Source: Nymphaea colorata
Lineage: Eukaryota; Streptophyta; Magnoliopsida; Nymphaeales; Nymphaeaceae
Length of the DNA stretch: 64,000 bases
NCBI RefSeq assembly: GCF_008831285.2
Contig: NC_045141.1
Location: 5,225,224 to 5,289,223 of the forward strand
Reading direction: 5' to 3'
Position 1 is the stretch's first letter; the number at the start of each line of letters is the position of its first letter. The notes under the pieces were generated by a model, which was given only the letters and a program-made list of their open reading frames with translations, searched no databases and was not told the origin of the DNA. Shown here piece by piece: positions 47,532 through 59,480 of this stretch. A program made the translations under genes and the position numbers.

Positions 47532-47937
47532 TAGAGATGTCAGTATATCCGATTTGGAACAGATATCTGACCAAACTCTATCGAAAAAAATCAGATATGA
47601 AAAAAGAAAATTTCTGGTTAATAAGGCAGATCATATTTGTATTTAAGAAATGACATATGATTGGATTCAGTTATGCATAATATCCTATCAATTCGGATTC
47701 ATCGGATATATTTTTAAACAAATATCCTATATATAATGCTCTTAAATTCTAAAAAAATGGCTAAATTTGGTTGAAAATTTGGATTCAGATTCAGATATGA
47801 ATGTAAAAGTCAATAGTGAAATCAGATTTTGAATTTGGATTCAGATATAAATTTCTTTGTTTTTCAAATATGAATATTCAAAAAAGTGGATACAGTTAAA
47901 AGTATATCTGATTTGAATGTGATCTGCTTGCATCCCA
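47532..47937 (+). mobile_element. GGATTC-type element, about 406 bp, with likely 8-bp target repeat
   Basis: Begins TAGAGATGTC and ends with the inverse of TGGGATGCAA. The flanking 8-mers CTTATATC (47524-47531) and ACTATATC (47938-47945) agree in their last six bases. That is the best evidence that this AT-rich family is a mobile, possibly hAT-type, MITE. No coding capacity. Confidence 0.6.
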
Positions 47938-48247
47938 ACTATATCCACATAAATTGTCAAACTCAACTCACAGATCAGAAGACAAAGATGCAGCCCCTGG
48001 GAAATGAATTAGCATGAGATTTGCAATTGGAAGGAATGCAACAGGCAAGCTTAGCATCGCAAAGAGGTTCTGATACACTCTTTGTTACGCATATCAATGG
48101 CCAAAAAGAGCAGCAAATAAGCCAGATGTGGGCTGGTAAGAGCAGTTGCCGGCATGGTCAACAGCTTTTCAATGAGGAGTGGACTTGGATTGTGGATCTA
48201 GCATTAGGAGCTGCCACCCAGGTTTAATTGTCATATGCCATCAGCCA

Positions 48248-48655
48248 TAGGGATGTCAACGGATCAGATTCGAATAAAATATGCTGTTAACCATATGTAG
48301 CTGCTTTTTCAAATGTTCATGTGTTCATATTTGAATTCTGATTTCAACATGAATGAATAAAAGTTGTATCTAAGTCTGAAATCCAATTTTGCAATCTGAA
48401 TATGATCTGAATCCACCCTTGCATTCACTTCCAAATCTGAATTTTGAACCAAATCTAGCTGAGTGTTAGATGTATGATATTTGTTTAACACTAAATCTGA
48501 TCAAATATTTACATATATCTGAATCCGAATCCAATAGAATGTCATTTCTTAAATCCAAACCTGATCTGATTTTTCCAATGGACATTATATTTTTTTTCTA
48601 TAACTGGTTTTTCAGAATGGTTTGGTTGGATATCTGATTCAAATCGAATATATTG
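48248..48655 (+). mobile_element. GGATTC-type element at the copia break point
   Basis: Begins TAGGGATGTCAACGGATCAG and is full of GAATCCGAATCC-like words. It ends about where similarity to copia integrase begins on the minus strand, so it marks the truncation of that retrotransposon. Confidence 0.6.
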
Positions 48656-48689
48656 ATTGAAGCAATACTTGATGAACAATATACTAGAC

Positions 48690-50850
48690 AAAGTAGACCA
48701 TATAATCGCTGGAATTTATTTCTAAATCTTTCTTGCACATGTACGAAACATTTGCACCCAAATACCCTGAGGTGTTCAAGTGACAGTGGCTTATTGAGAA
48801 GGAGTTCAAGAGGAATTTTTCCTTCTATGCTAGAGTTTCGAGCTCGATTGGATATATAACATGTTGTCCCATTGGCTTCGCTCCAAAAAATCTGATGTAC
48901 GTTCATGTGCATCATAAGAGCCCGAGCAATATTCAAAAGTTGTCGGTTTTTTCTTTCTGCAATGCTGTTTTGCTGAAACGTCCCGGTGCAGGTACATTGG
49001 GACTGTATTCCATGCTTCTTCATAAAGTTTTTCAATGCATCATTCACATATTCACCACCCTTATCAAAGCGAACCATTTTAATCTTAGCACCATATTGAG
49101 GGAGAATGAGGGCATACAATTCTTCAAAAATTTTTGGCACTTCACTCTTATTTTTGAGAAAATAAATCCAAGTTACATGAGTCATATAATCAATGAAAGA
49201 GACATAGAACTTAAAACCGGCATGAGAGTCCTCGCGAGCAGGTCTCCAAACATCCGAGTGAATGAGATCGAAAGCTTTCTCAGACCTTTCATTAATCAGC
49301 TGGAAGGTGAGGCCTGTGAATTTGGTGAATTCGCATGCATGGCAGGCTTTATTATCATCAATGGTGAGGGAAGGGATGAGGGGACTGAGGTTCCGATCAT
49401 ATATGTGCCCTAATCAAGCATGCCAAATTTGATAGTCCGTCGTTTGAGTTGATTTTGATTTGGTGAAAAAACTCAAACTATCGGTGTCCAAAGTGTAGAG
49501 GTCACCATGGCGTTGGCCCTTACCAATCACCTTCTTTGTGCTCGGGTCTTGAAACGTTAGATCCTTCTTGGAGAAAACAACCAGACAATCATAATCTTGA
49601 GAGATTTTGCTAACAGATATAAGGTTGTCAGCAAGCTTAGGAACAAGTAAAGTGGAACTAATATTTTTCTGGAAGAATGTTTTTCCAAACTCAGCAAGAA
49701 CCATAGATAACCCATCAGCAGAAAAAACAGAACGATGAAGTTCCTTATTTAGATCGGCAAGTCTTGTGGGATCATTAGTCATTTGATCAGTAGCACTAGA
49801 ATCAACTGTCCAGGATTTATTTTTAGTGGTAGTCAATAAGGCACAGAACTTACCTTCTGAGACGTCGCCCACTGGTTTGGGAAGATACTAGATTTGCTTA
49901 AGAGAATTTCTCAAAGAATTTTTCCAGGTCATCTTTGGTGACAAAGTTTGCAAGGTTGACGTCTTTGTCTGGGATTGAAGAAGATCCCTTTTCCTTCCTT
50001 GGTCACCCCACAAGTTCCCAGCAGTGATCGCGTGTGTGACCCAATTTCCTGCAGTGAGTACACTTAAGTTTGCTGTGCTTTTTCTCTGTGTTTGAGAGGT
50101 ACCTTTGCATGCCTTGATTAGTGGCCGATTGTGAAAGGCATGCCATTCTTTCTTGGCTGTCTTCTATGGAGTCCGTTTGAGGAGAGACGCTCATGACTCT
50201 TCACCTTCACACCTCTCTCTGAATCATTTGACAAACAGCATTGAATTTTGGCAGTGGCATAGTATTCTGGATTTGAGTCCTTATGGCTTCATAGTCCTCA
50301 CTCAATCCAACAAGGACCTTGAAGATTTGATCTTCTTCAAAATGCTGTTTGTAAATGACTGGATCAGAGGTCACTGGTCGATATTGGAGGAGTTCATCAT
50401 ATAGATTCCTGAGTCTCCCAATGTACTGCTGCACATCTTGGTCATGGAGGGTGAGATCGGCAATCTCGCATTGTATCTGGTATACTTGAGCAAGATTATT
50501 TTGCTCACTGTAAGGTTCTTTTAGAGCCTCCCATATTCCATGCACGGTATCTTGATATGTGAACAGATTTGTTATGGATGGTTCCATAGAGTTGAGCAGC
50601 CACGCCATAACCATGTCATTCTCTGATTCCCATTCATCATAGTTGGGATCAGTAGTAGCTGGAGCTTTGATTTTCCCCTTAATATATCATGCCTTTGATG
50701 TTCCACTAAGAACCAAGCGAGCAGCCTTTGCAAAACTCAAATAGTTAGCATCATTGAGTGGGGTGGAGGTAATTTTCAGGGTATTATGCTCGGTGGACTT
50801 GGCTCCCTTGATTGTTTCATCTCTTTGATTTGTAGCAGCGTCGGCCATGA
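48690..50850 (-). mobile_element. Truncated Ty1/copia retrotransposon: gag, protease, integrase
   Basis: Minus strand. gag starts at about ATG 50848 (MADAATNQRDET); a stop near 50687 interrupts it, then the UBN2 part runs from about 50614 to 50207 (WEALKEPYSEQNN, IFKVLVGLSEDYEAI). The CCHC knuckle CTHCRKLGHTRDHC lies at about 50060-50015. Protease WTVDSSATDQM lies near 49810, where the active DSG is DSS. The GAG-pre-integrase ends IWHA at 49414 with a stop. The integrase core at 49185-48690 shows FDKGGEY and QQNSIAERKNRQLLNIARA, then VFGCKCFVHV. Everything downstream (reverse transcriptase, RNase H, 3' LTR) is missing, and no 5' LTR or primer-binding site is recognised. Confidence 0.88.
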
Positions 50851-50941
50851 TATTGGTGCTGCGGATTCCCAGCTGAAGACTGTCTGGGTTGCAGGCGAGT
50901 CTCTCTGTAGCAGGCGAGTCTCTCTGTAGCAGGGTCCTCAA

Positions 50942-51487
50942 GAAACCTGTGGCACTTGTAAATTCCGTATCTCTTCACAGGACTGTCTAAAAAATCTGAA
51001 AATTGCCCAAATCCAATGCCACCTTACTCGACCTCTGAATCTCCTCTAGTAAAAAATGCCCTCAGCTCCTTTTCATGTTCTCCCAGGATCTTCAGATAAC
51101 CTTGCACGACATGGTGAAGAGAAAGAACTGGGCAGTGTGAGTGGTGAAGAAATGCAGGATTTCTCCACTCCCTGTGGAGACGATGGCGATGGAGGGTGTA
51201 TTTTTGCAAGCGACACCCAATTGGTGGGTGCATGGCCAAGTTTGCAAGTAAAACTTCTCACTCTCTTTATCTCTTTATTTCACCTCACTCCTCCTGGAAC
51301 CCTCCCATACACAACCCCCTCCCTTTCTCAATCTATCTATGAGAGCATTATTGAAGAGAGAGAATGCACACAAACATACAAGTGCACACACACATGAGAG
51401 AACAGGAAGCCAGGGTGTGTTGATTTAAAGAAACAGAATATAATACTCGCACAATAACGAAGACAAAATTGATAAAAAGAAAACACA
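50942..51487. other. Spacer between copia and the receptor-kinase relic
   Basis: Would be the place of a 5' LTR of the minus-strand copia element, but I find no repeat of it and no tRNA-Met primer-binding complement. Short frames near 51056-51397 have no domain. Confidence 0.4.
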
Positions 51488-54181
51488 TTAAGAGATAGTT
51501 CCTGGCGCTATGTATCCCATGGTTCCAAGGGTGGTGGTAAGAGTCGATGATTTGTGACCAACTATGAACTTTTCAATGCCAAAATCACTAATGTATGCAG
51601 TCATGCTTTCGTCTAGAAGTACATTAAGTGACTTCAGATCACAATGAAGTATGGTCTTCGAGTAACCATGGTGAAGATACTCTAAAGCACAAGCAACATC
51701 AATCACGATTTCCAATCATTGGAAGAGATTCAAGTGATGGGCACCCGAATGTAGACAGACTTCGAGGCTCCCAAGGGGCATGTATTGGAGAACTAGAGCC
51801 TTGAAATCTTCATTAGAGCAAGACGTAATGACTTTAACAAAGTTTTGGTGCCTGGTTTGGCGCAAGATAGTGCATTCAATGTCAAAACTTTTAGATGCTT
51901 CTTCAAATGACAAATTAAGGACATTAACAGCCACTGTCGTTCCATCTGCTAGAATTCCTTTGTACACTGAACCAAAGCTTCCACTCCCAAGAACGTTTGC
52001 ATCACTGAAATTGTTCGTTGCATGCAATAGCTCTCTGTAAGAAATCACTGGGAGTGTAATTTTTCGTAATCTTTCAATGTCGTAAGGACGTTTCAACAAC
52101 CCCCTCTTTCTACAGCATGAGATACCATTGAGTGTGCAAACAAAGACCACAAGTGCTGAGCCTCCAATTGTGCAAGTGGTAATGACTCTGGCCGCATTGC
52201 TCTCACTTTGCCTCTCTGTTTTGTCTAAGCACAATGGGACATGGAATTTGCGAGCTCCACAGAGTGCATAGTTCCCTAGGAATGACTCGGCAGAAAGGTT
52301 TGCAAACATTCCACCAGTTGGAATCTCTCCTTCCAATAGATTGAAGGACAAGTCCAAGACCTGGATGTGTTGAAGTTTCTCCAATGATTTTGGTATCTCA
52401 ACGGAAAGCTTGTTATGGGAAAGGTCAATAGTGTCAAGGTTTAGCATGTGATCAAGTTGTTCAGGAATGTGACCATCAAATGTGTTCCGAGAGAGATTCA
52501 AATACTCTAGCATTTGGAGCTTTGATAATGATGCAGGAAACTCCCCACTCAGCTTGTTTGCAGAGATATCCATGTGGTTCATGGTGGCAAAATTCCCGAG
52601 ACCCAAAGGCAGGTGATCAGTGAAGGAGTTGTCCCACAAGTATAGATTCAACAAGTCCTTCAACTCACAAATACTAGGTGGTAGTGTTGATGACAAATTT
52701 TTTGATGTTAGATCCAGCTCTTGCAAATACTGAGATTGTTTATAGAGCTTGAAATTGACCCAATTAGCATGTTGTGATCAATATAAAGAACATATATGCA
52801 GACCAACTGGTAGATCGATAGTGGGATGGGGCCTTCTAATGCATTGTTATCAAGATACAATAGCTGTAGGCTGTGCATCTGTCATATATTTGGTGGAATG
52901 AGCCCTTTTATTTTGTTGGAACTCTAATCTAAGGAAATTAACTTGGTCAAGTTGGCTAAGCCCAATGGGATAGTACCTTCAATAAGATTAGAGGGAAGAT
53001 GAAGTCTCCACAAGGTAGTTGTGAGATTTCCAACAGAGGCCGGAAAAATGCCATTCAGAAGGTTTTGTGACAGATCAACTTCCTCTAGCAGTCGACAGTT
53101 GGTGAAGGATGTGAGAATGGGGAGCTCACGGTTGCCAGGGACATTGGTCAACATATTTCCCCAAAGGATAAGGTGCCTGAGTTGTGACAGACTACCTAAT
53201 TCTAATGGTATCATACCACTAAATTTATTGTTTTCTGCAGCAAGAAGTTGAAGTCTTGTAGCATTAGAAAGAGAAGCCGGGAGCGGGCCATCAAAATTGT
53301 TTGTACCCATATAGAGTCCTTGGAGGCAGGAAGCAGCCAGCATCGTTTGGGAGATGCCCTGTTAGTTTATTGGTCATGAAACTCAAAGTCTCAATAGCAG
53401 ATAGGTTAAACAAGCTCTTAGGCAGTGTACCCGTGAGATTGTTCATTTCCACACTAAATAATGTCAAACGGGTTATGCTTCCCAACTCGGAAGGGATGTT
53501 CCTGTGCATATGATTTTGACCAATATTAAGGTGCTCCAACTTTGACAGGTTGGCAAAAGTGACTGGAATGGTGCCGGTGAGCCTGTCACCATAAAGGTTT
53601 ATGTGCTTGAGTTCCAGCAAACTGCCTAGGAACTCTGGAATGCTTCCATAAAATTCATTTTCTATTACCGAAAGTACTTGGATACGAGGACAATGGCTCA
53701 GCGTTTGCGGGATCAACCCTTCAAAATTGTTTTTGCTTATGAAAAGTTTTTCTAACAGAGGGAGATGACTAAAATCAATGAGAAGTTGACCATGGAAACA
53801 GTCATTCGAGAGATCAAGAACCTGTAAGAAGGAGAGATTGATGATGTATGGGGAGAGAGTACCTTCAAGTGCCTTTTCAGAAAGGTTCAGAGCAACTATC
53901 ATTTGTGAACCACGACCGCATGAAACTCCAGTCCAGTCGCAGAAGGAGATGTTGGAATTCCAATTTGATAACACATTATGAGGGTCTTTAGTGACGAGGG
54001 ATTTGAAAGACAGCAATGCGAATTGATCAGTCACATTGCTCAGAGAAACAAAGGCTGAGGGAACCTCCCCTTGACCGAGAACCACAATGAAGGTGAAGGG
54101 GGACAAACACAAAAGAAAGGCAAGCAGCTGAGGTGGCCGGCCGGTGGTTGCCATGTCTGTCCAATTTTCTATGCAAAACAT
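51488..54181 (-). pseudogene. LRR receptor-like kinase pseudogene (subfamily XII, FLS2/EFR/Xa21-like)
   Basis: Such kinases are plasma-membrane immune receptors. A signal peptide (LLAFLLCLSPFTFIVVLGQG) follows ATG 54181 or 54151. Then come the LRR N-cap (LSNWNSNISFCDWTGVSC), about twenty LRRs, a membrane segment (CTIGGSALVVFVCTL) and a kinase with LGSGSFGSVYKG, HCDLKSLNVLLD and SDFG. HCD marks a non-RD kinase, typical of this subfamily. It is dead: frameshifts occur near 53325 and 52735. Stops lie near 52925 (TAG) and 52880 (TGA), with a TGA at 51713 where the family has Arg or similar. The ATP-anchoring lysine is Asn (VAVNVL), and the kinase breaks off in the activation loop (IAPG, then stop), so the C-lobe is gone. 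The usual intron after the N-lobe is not seen. Confidence 0.93.
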
Positions 54182-54969
54182 GCATGAACAGACGAAGAAG
54201 GTAGGTCTTTAATTTATGTATGGATTAACTTCTACAAAATTTGTGTGTTTCTTTACAAATTGAAGAAGACTCAGGTCTATTGCTTTGAAACATATTGCCT
54301 CACAATTTCAAATCCAGCCGCACAACTAATGATCACATCCACATGACTTTCTGTTGGCGGCCCTTATCTTATTTTCCTTTACCAGTTTTCCACTCTATTC
54401 AGTCCAAATGAAAGTTACCAATTTGAATTTTTTTTTTAAGATTCCCAAAGCTGCGCTTCGACCATAGTCACAAAGATTGTTTTTTCCTTTTAAGTGGAGA
54501 GCTTTTTCTCATGGACGAGCTTAAAACAGATAAAAATAATGGAAAAATATGGTACATTTTTTGAAAAAATGGAAAAAATTTAAAAGTCAGAGAAAAATCG
54601 AATAAATGAGAAACTAATAAGGCGACATTAAAAAAATGGATAAGAAATAAATAGGAATTAGAAAGTTGAAACAAGCAGTTTGACAATAAAAAAGAGTGAA
54701 AAAATGCCTACAGTGAAAAAATGACAATCAATTTGATTCTGTCCACCTGTTATTGTTTTTTTATTAGTTTTTATACCTTGTTCAATTATGTTCAAAAATA
54801 ATATAATTTTTAATATTTTTTTTGACTCGCAACTACATCATCTAAATCACCGGACTGGAGTTAGGCCAACTTTATCCAATCATTTCAAAAGCTGATTTTT
54901 TTTTTTCAGTGTCTCAGTCACACTCTTGTGGCTGGCTGTGTTGAATATGAATGCTATTGATTCATATTT
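54182..54969. other. 5' flank of the receptor-kinase relic
   Basis: AT-rich, no gene. Short, low-complexity frames only. Confidence 0.5.
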
Positions 54970-55050
54970 TTTTTCAACTTCGTTCACCATGATTGCACAG
55001 AGAAACAAGGGCTGAGGATGTCTTCCTTTGGCCAAGTAGCTGCGGCAACC
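54970..55050 (-). pseudogene. Scrap of a second receptor-kinase N-terminus
   Basis: On the minus strand a short stretch reads LGQRKTSSALVSLCNH, which aligns with LGQGEVPSAFVSLSNV just after the signal peptide of the 51.5-54.2 kb relic. The DNA shares CAGAGAAACAA(A/G)GGCTGAGG. Nothing further of the gene is left beside it. Confidence 0.6.
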
Positions 55051-55385
55051 GACTGTGTGTTTAAAAGTTAGATTCAGATTTAGTTGGGTATTTAAAAGTC
55101 AAATCGGCTCGAAAGGGACGAGACATGCATTTCCAGTATATTAAATGCTTCCGTTCAGTGGTCAAACTCGACGTAGTTCTTTCCTTATGTGATATTTCTT
55201 TTTTATTGTTAATTAATTTTTATATTCTTCAATTCATTTTTTTCAGAAACGAAATTTGGATTTTTAATTTTTTCTTTATCCGAAGATCCGATAATATTCA
55301 AAAGTCATGTTCAGACCTAAGGCTTATCATGGATCAAAATATGATGAGGATTAAGTAGAATTTCCTACCGAAGACCTCCAAAGAA

Positions 55386-55441
55386 TTGACTCACATTGAG
55401 TGAGTCAGCTGCATTTATCGCTGGGCTACTCCGCCCAGCAT
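55386..55441. repeat. Two adjacent short hairpins
   Basis: GACTCAC-ATTGA-GTGAGTC (7-bp stem) and, about 18 bp on, GCTGGG-CTACTCCG-CCCAGC (6-bp stem). No T run follows and no role is known. Confidence 0.7.
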
Positions 55442-58400
55442 CTTGAATGCCAAAGGCTTCAATCTAAGTAAATGCACTGTGCAGTGCATGGCCATTACAC
55501 TTATCCACAGACAAAACCATGGCAAAAAGTCAGTTGCCACTAGGTTTTCTAATAGATCAAAGACATAACCGTATTATTGAGGAGTCCATAAAAGCTTGGT
55601 GTGTATTATTATGACTTAAGGGATCATTTAACGGTAGAGAAACTTTGTAAGTGTCCCATGAATTTGCCCCAAAGATTGAGAAAGGTTCATTTGAGCACTA
55701 GAACTATTATTTTACAAACCTGCTCCAATTGTTGGGATAGATTCGTGGGACACTCAAAAAATATCCATGCTGCAAAAATACTTCTAAGGAGGAAAATTAG
55801 AATGAGTTTTCCTGCCATTGCATGACCAAACTGATTATGGGATGACGCACATGCAAGAGAACATTGCTTTTCTTCTATATATGATGATGAAGTTCAGATT
55901 ATTTTGCACACCAACTGCCTTCTGTAAGTAGTTAATTGTGTCAATCACTACAAGGGGAACATATCGATTATCCTTCTGGCTGATGAGACCATTTCTGCCA
56001 TGCTCCATTGTCTGCCCTTAATACAGGGCAAAATATGAATGAAGTTGTTGAGTGATAAAATATAAGACCTCATTCATCAACCATTAATTTCCTATCTGAT
56101 TTTTGAATCAATGGGCACTCAGTACAGCTAGCCATCATGGTGAGATGCCGATGTCTTGAAAGTCCGAAAAGGCAAAGCCAAAGCTTTGCTGTCTTGCTAA
56201 CTGGCAAATTCTTCAAAGACTGGCTGGCCTTCAACTTTGAATAACATGTACGTTGACCTTGACTTTGAAATTTGCTTGAAATTTGCTCGTGACTTGACAA
56301 AATCAGCTTTTGGAATGAGTGGATGAAGTTGCCTAGCAAATAACATAAAATATGAAAAATTATATTCTTTTTGAAAAATAAATAAACAGTATAAAAAAAT
56401 AATTAAAAACAACTTTTTTTTTTAAACAGGTGGGCAATTGACAACTTTGGTTTGAAATTGAATAGAATTGAAAAGTGGTAAAATGAAATAAGATACCAGC
56501 AAGACCAAGAAAAAGACTCATGCATCACCACCAACACATAATACCTAGTTTAGAAATGGTTTCTCGGTTATGCTAGAAACTTTGAATTGATGAAAGAACT
56601 TTGGGATTAATTTGAGGCAAGTAATGCATCCTGTTGCTGCTTGATCAGGACCAAGAAACAAACATTCAGCAGTCGACCGCAGAATCACCACCAAATTTCT
56701 CAAAACAGAAGTGAAAGAAATGCTCTCTGTCATTTGATTGTATTACTTGTTACTTGTCAGTCAAAAGCAGAATTTATGTTGCATGAACAGCTTGCTGGGG
56801 AATTAATCGTGAAACAAAATCAATCTGTGCAGTGGAGAAAGATCAGCAGAGATGCAATTAACTAATGCTGATATACACGGTGATGTTTGCCAAGAACTGA
56901 CTCAACCCTTCAAAAGCACACAAAAGGAAGCAAACCAAAACACATGGATACATGTTAGCGGTTAAACTGCACAAAAAAAGATCTTAATTTCTATGTAAGA
57001 CTGAAGGTGCCAAAAAGCGTACTATTTGACAATCATTTCTTTGGCAACTTATAGCATAACCGGTACTCAAATATTTAATCCACAAGAAAAATAAGATCAA
57101 CATTACTTGCACAAGCATATCAGTGCTCTGTATGTTGAAATGTGTGTGTCAGAACCAAACTATAGTTTCAAAATTTTAATAGGCACCAAAATAGAATTTT
57201 TCAATTTTTTTTATATACGTTAAACTAAAATTTATTAAATTTACATATCAATGTTTGAATTTCTTAAAACATCCGTCCCTGGTGTGTATTGTAACTGTGG
57301 GTCTGTCTGAAGTACTACTAGCAATTTCAGCTTGATACATAATATCCTGTTAGATGTTGTGGAATTTTAATAGCTTAATGATTTACCCAATAGTAAAAAG
57401 GCAAAAGCCAAAAATCAACAATCGAAAATCATAGCAACAAAAGAACGTGAATTTAATGAGCTTTCTTTTGGCAATGTTTCGTAACATATTCTATTGATGT
57501 TTTAATCAATTGAATGGATTTACCTTTTATCAAAGTGCTTCCTAAATGTTGTTTGTCACATTCAGGCCTGTACATGAGTATAAAAATTCAATCACGCACT
57601 TAGTATGCTGCACATATATTTCGGATGCTTATATCTTCCTTCAGTCTAGTAATCAAACCTGGTGATTGGTCATACATATTGTAGCTGATAACAAATCACT
57701 GATCCAGTAGATGTGACCATCACATACAGATTCTAGTATTTGGATAACTATGTTACTGGAATGACAAGAATCCAGCATACATAAGTTAAAGCACATAAAT
57801 AAGCAATTATTTCACATAAGACTGTATAAATATCACAATCATATATACCTGTGGAAGATAAGCTGATGCTCCAAAAAAATAAAAAACCAAAACATAATTT
57901 AAATGCATGCAGCTCTAGGAACAAAGCAGGAAGTACGGGTCGACTGGTAATCACAACAGTATGTTATTGTGGTATGTATCTGCCCTAATATTTAGGGCAG
58001 ATTCATGGAATGTTGTAACATAATATTACATAAATCAGCATAATATTTGTGACAGATATATAGAATAGTTACATACTGTTACTGTTGCCAAACGGTACCC
58101 AAAATCAAGATAAGATATAAGTATATGCAGTTTTGTTGGCTCGAACTTCACTCGAAGTCAAACTGCTGATGCTAAACTCAGGCCAAGATTGGGCTGAAGC
58201 TTAGCCAGGCCATTATTTAAAAAAAAAAATCAATTTGAACATGAGTAGAAACAGCCGGATTGAGTTGGAACTTGCTAGCAAGGGGGAAATCTGATGTAGC
58301 TGTTTATTGTCGTGATGATGTTGTAAAATAATCTTTGTTATCTTATTTATCTTACTCAAGTTTACGTAAGTTGAGCTTGCCAAGCTAGAACTCTACTCGT

Positions 58401-58970
58401 TTACTTAACTTTAACCCGAACACGGCTCGTTTATTAGATAAGTTGAGATCGATCCGAGTTTAACTAAGAGAGGCCAAGAGTGAATCGCAGTTGGCTTGCT
58501 TAAAAAATCTGAAATTTTTGCTTCAAATAAAGAAAACCACTGTTGTTCAGTCGATTCCAACGTTCCATAATTCAATAGCTTTGTAAAAAATTATTTTTAG
58601 ATGCAAACTAAAATAGAATATATATATATGTATATGTATATATATAAGTGGGCCATTTTCTTGTTGACAGCAGACGGTAGAGTGCCACCAACAAGTATAT
58701 TTTTAGCTGTCACGACAGAATCAACTCTACAAAGTTTGAGAATTACAGTGCAAGTGTTTGGCCCAACATGGCTGGCTGGATAAGTCCATCAAGATGATTG
58801 GTTCAGAGTAATTAGGTCAACATCTTTCATTCGCTTGCCACCAAACAATCCAAAATAATAAGACCAAAAAATGGAAATTTATTTATTATTTATTTTTTTG
58901 CTTATTGGTAGCGGCAATGTTGCTGCATTTAATTATAATTAATTAAATATTGTCCTTATGGTGTATCAGG
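55442..58970. other. Gene-free stretch
   Basis: Frames at 55601-55825, 56070-56412 and 56641-56865 have no recognisable domain. At 58130-58510 are CTCGAACTT/GAGCTTG-type words of the kind found in the 5.2-kb hAT-type element. A short TA run lies at 58620-58646. Confidence 0.5.
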
Positions 58971-59110
58971 ATGTGATGTTTGGTTGCACCGAGACGGTGG
59001 CGTTGGCCATACAATGGGCCATGGCTGAGCTCATGCACAACCCCAGGGAGATGGTCAGCAGGAGGAGTTGAAGAGGGAAGTGGGTCTGGACCGCCATCTA
59101 AACGATAACT
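58971..59110 (+). pseudogene. Cytochrome P450 exon fragment (I-helix, CYP84-like)
   Basis: Reads DVMFGCTETVALAIQWAMAE and then LMHNPREM; after a one-base shift, EELKREVGLD. This is the oxygen-binding I-helix [A/G]GT[D/E]T[S/T] of a plant A-type P450, closest in my memory to ferulate 5-hydroxylase (CYP84), which has DVMFGGTETV here. The preceding TATCAG is a plausible splice acceptor at the conserved A-type intron position. The GG of the motif is GC, a frameshift and stop follow, and no heme-binding or N-terminal part is found nearby. A stray exon piece, not a gene. Confidence 0.8.
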
Positions 59111-59282
59111 AAGGGGCAAGACAGAGGCGGTGTCCTGGCTATGGAGTAATTGAACATCCCATGGGTCACTGCAACCCCATTCAGCCCAAGCCCATTTCTC
59201 TGAAGAAGATACATCATGCCTTGGTTTGTCCAAGAAACGCTGCAATACTTAATGCAGTGAACAAATAAGACCATCTAAACCG

Positions 59283-59480
59283 AGAAGGAAAGCCTCAAAT
59301 AGCAAACCTGGTAATATGGACCATACTGGTGCACAAATTTTCATGTGCAGCTATGATTAATAACTAAAATACCCTTAGTTCAGAAGAAAAGCCTCAAATA
59401 GCAAACCTGGTAATATGGACCATACTGGTGCACAAATTTTCGTGCGCAACTATGATTAATAACTAAAATACCCTTAGTTC
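59283..59480. repeat. 99-bp tandem duplication, nearly identical
   Basis: Two head-to-tail units (59283-59381, 59382-59480) with four differences that I can count, about 96 % identity. Much younger than most repeats in the window. No coding frame crosses it. Confidence 0.95.

Noticed and set aside
48895-49413. 172-codon plus-strand frame
   Set aside because: Antisense to the copia integrase and GAG-pre-integrase region.
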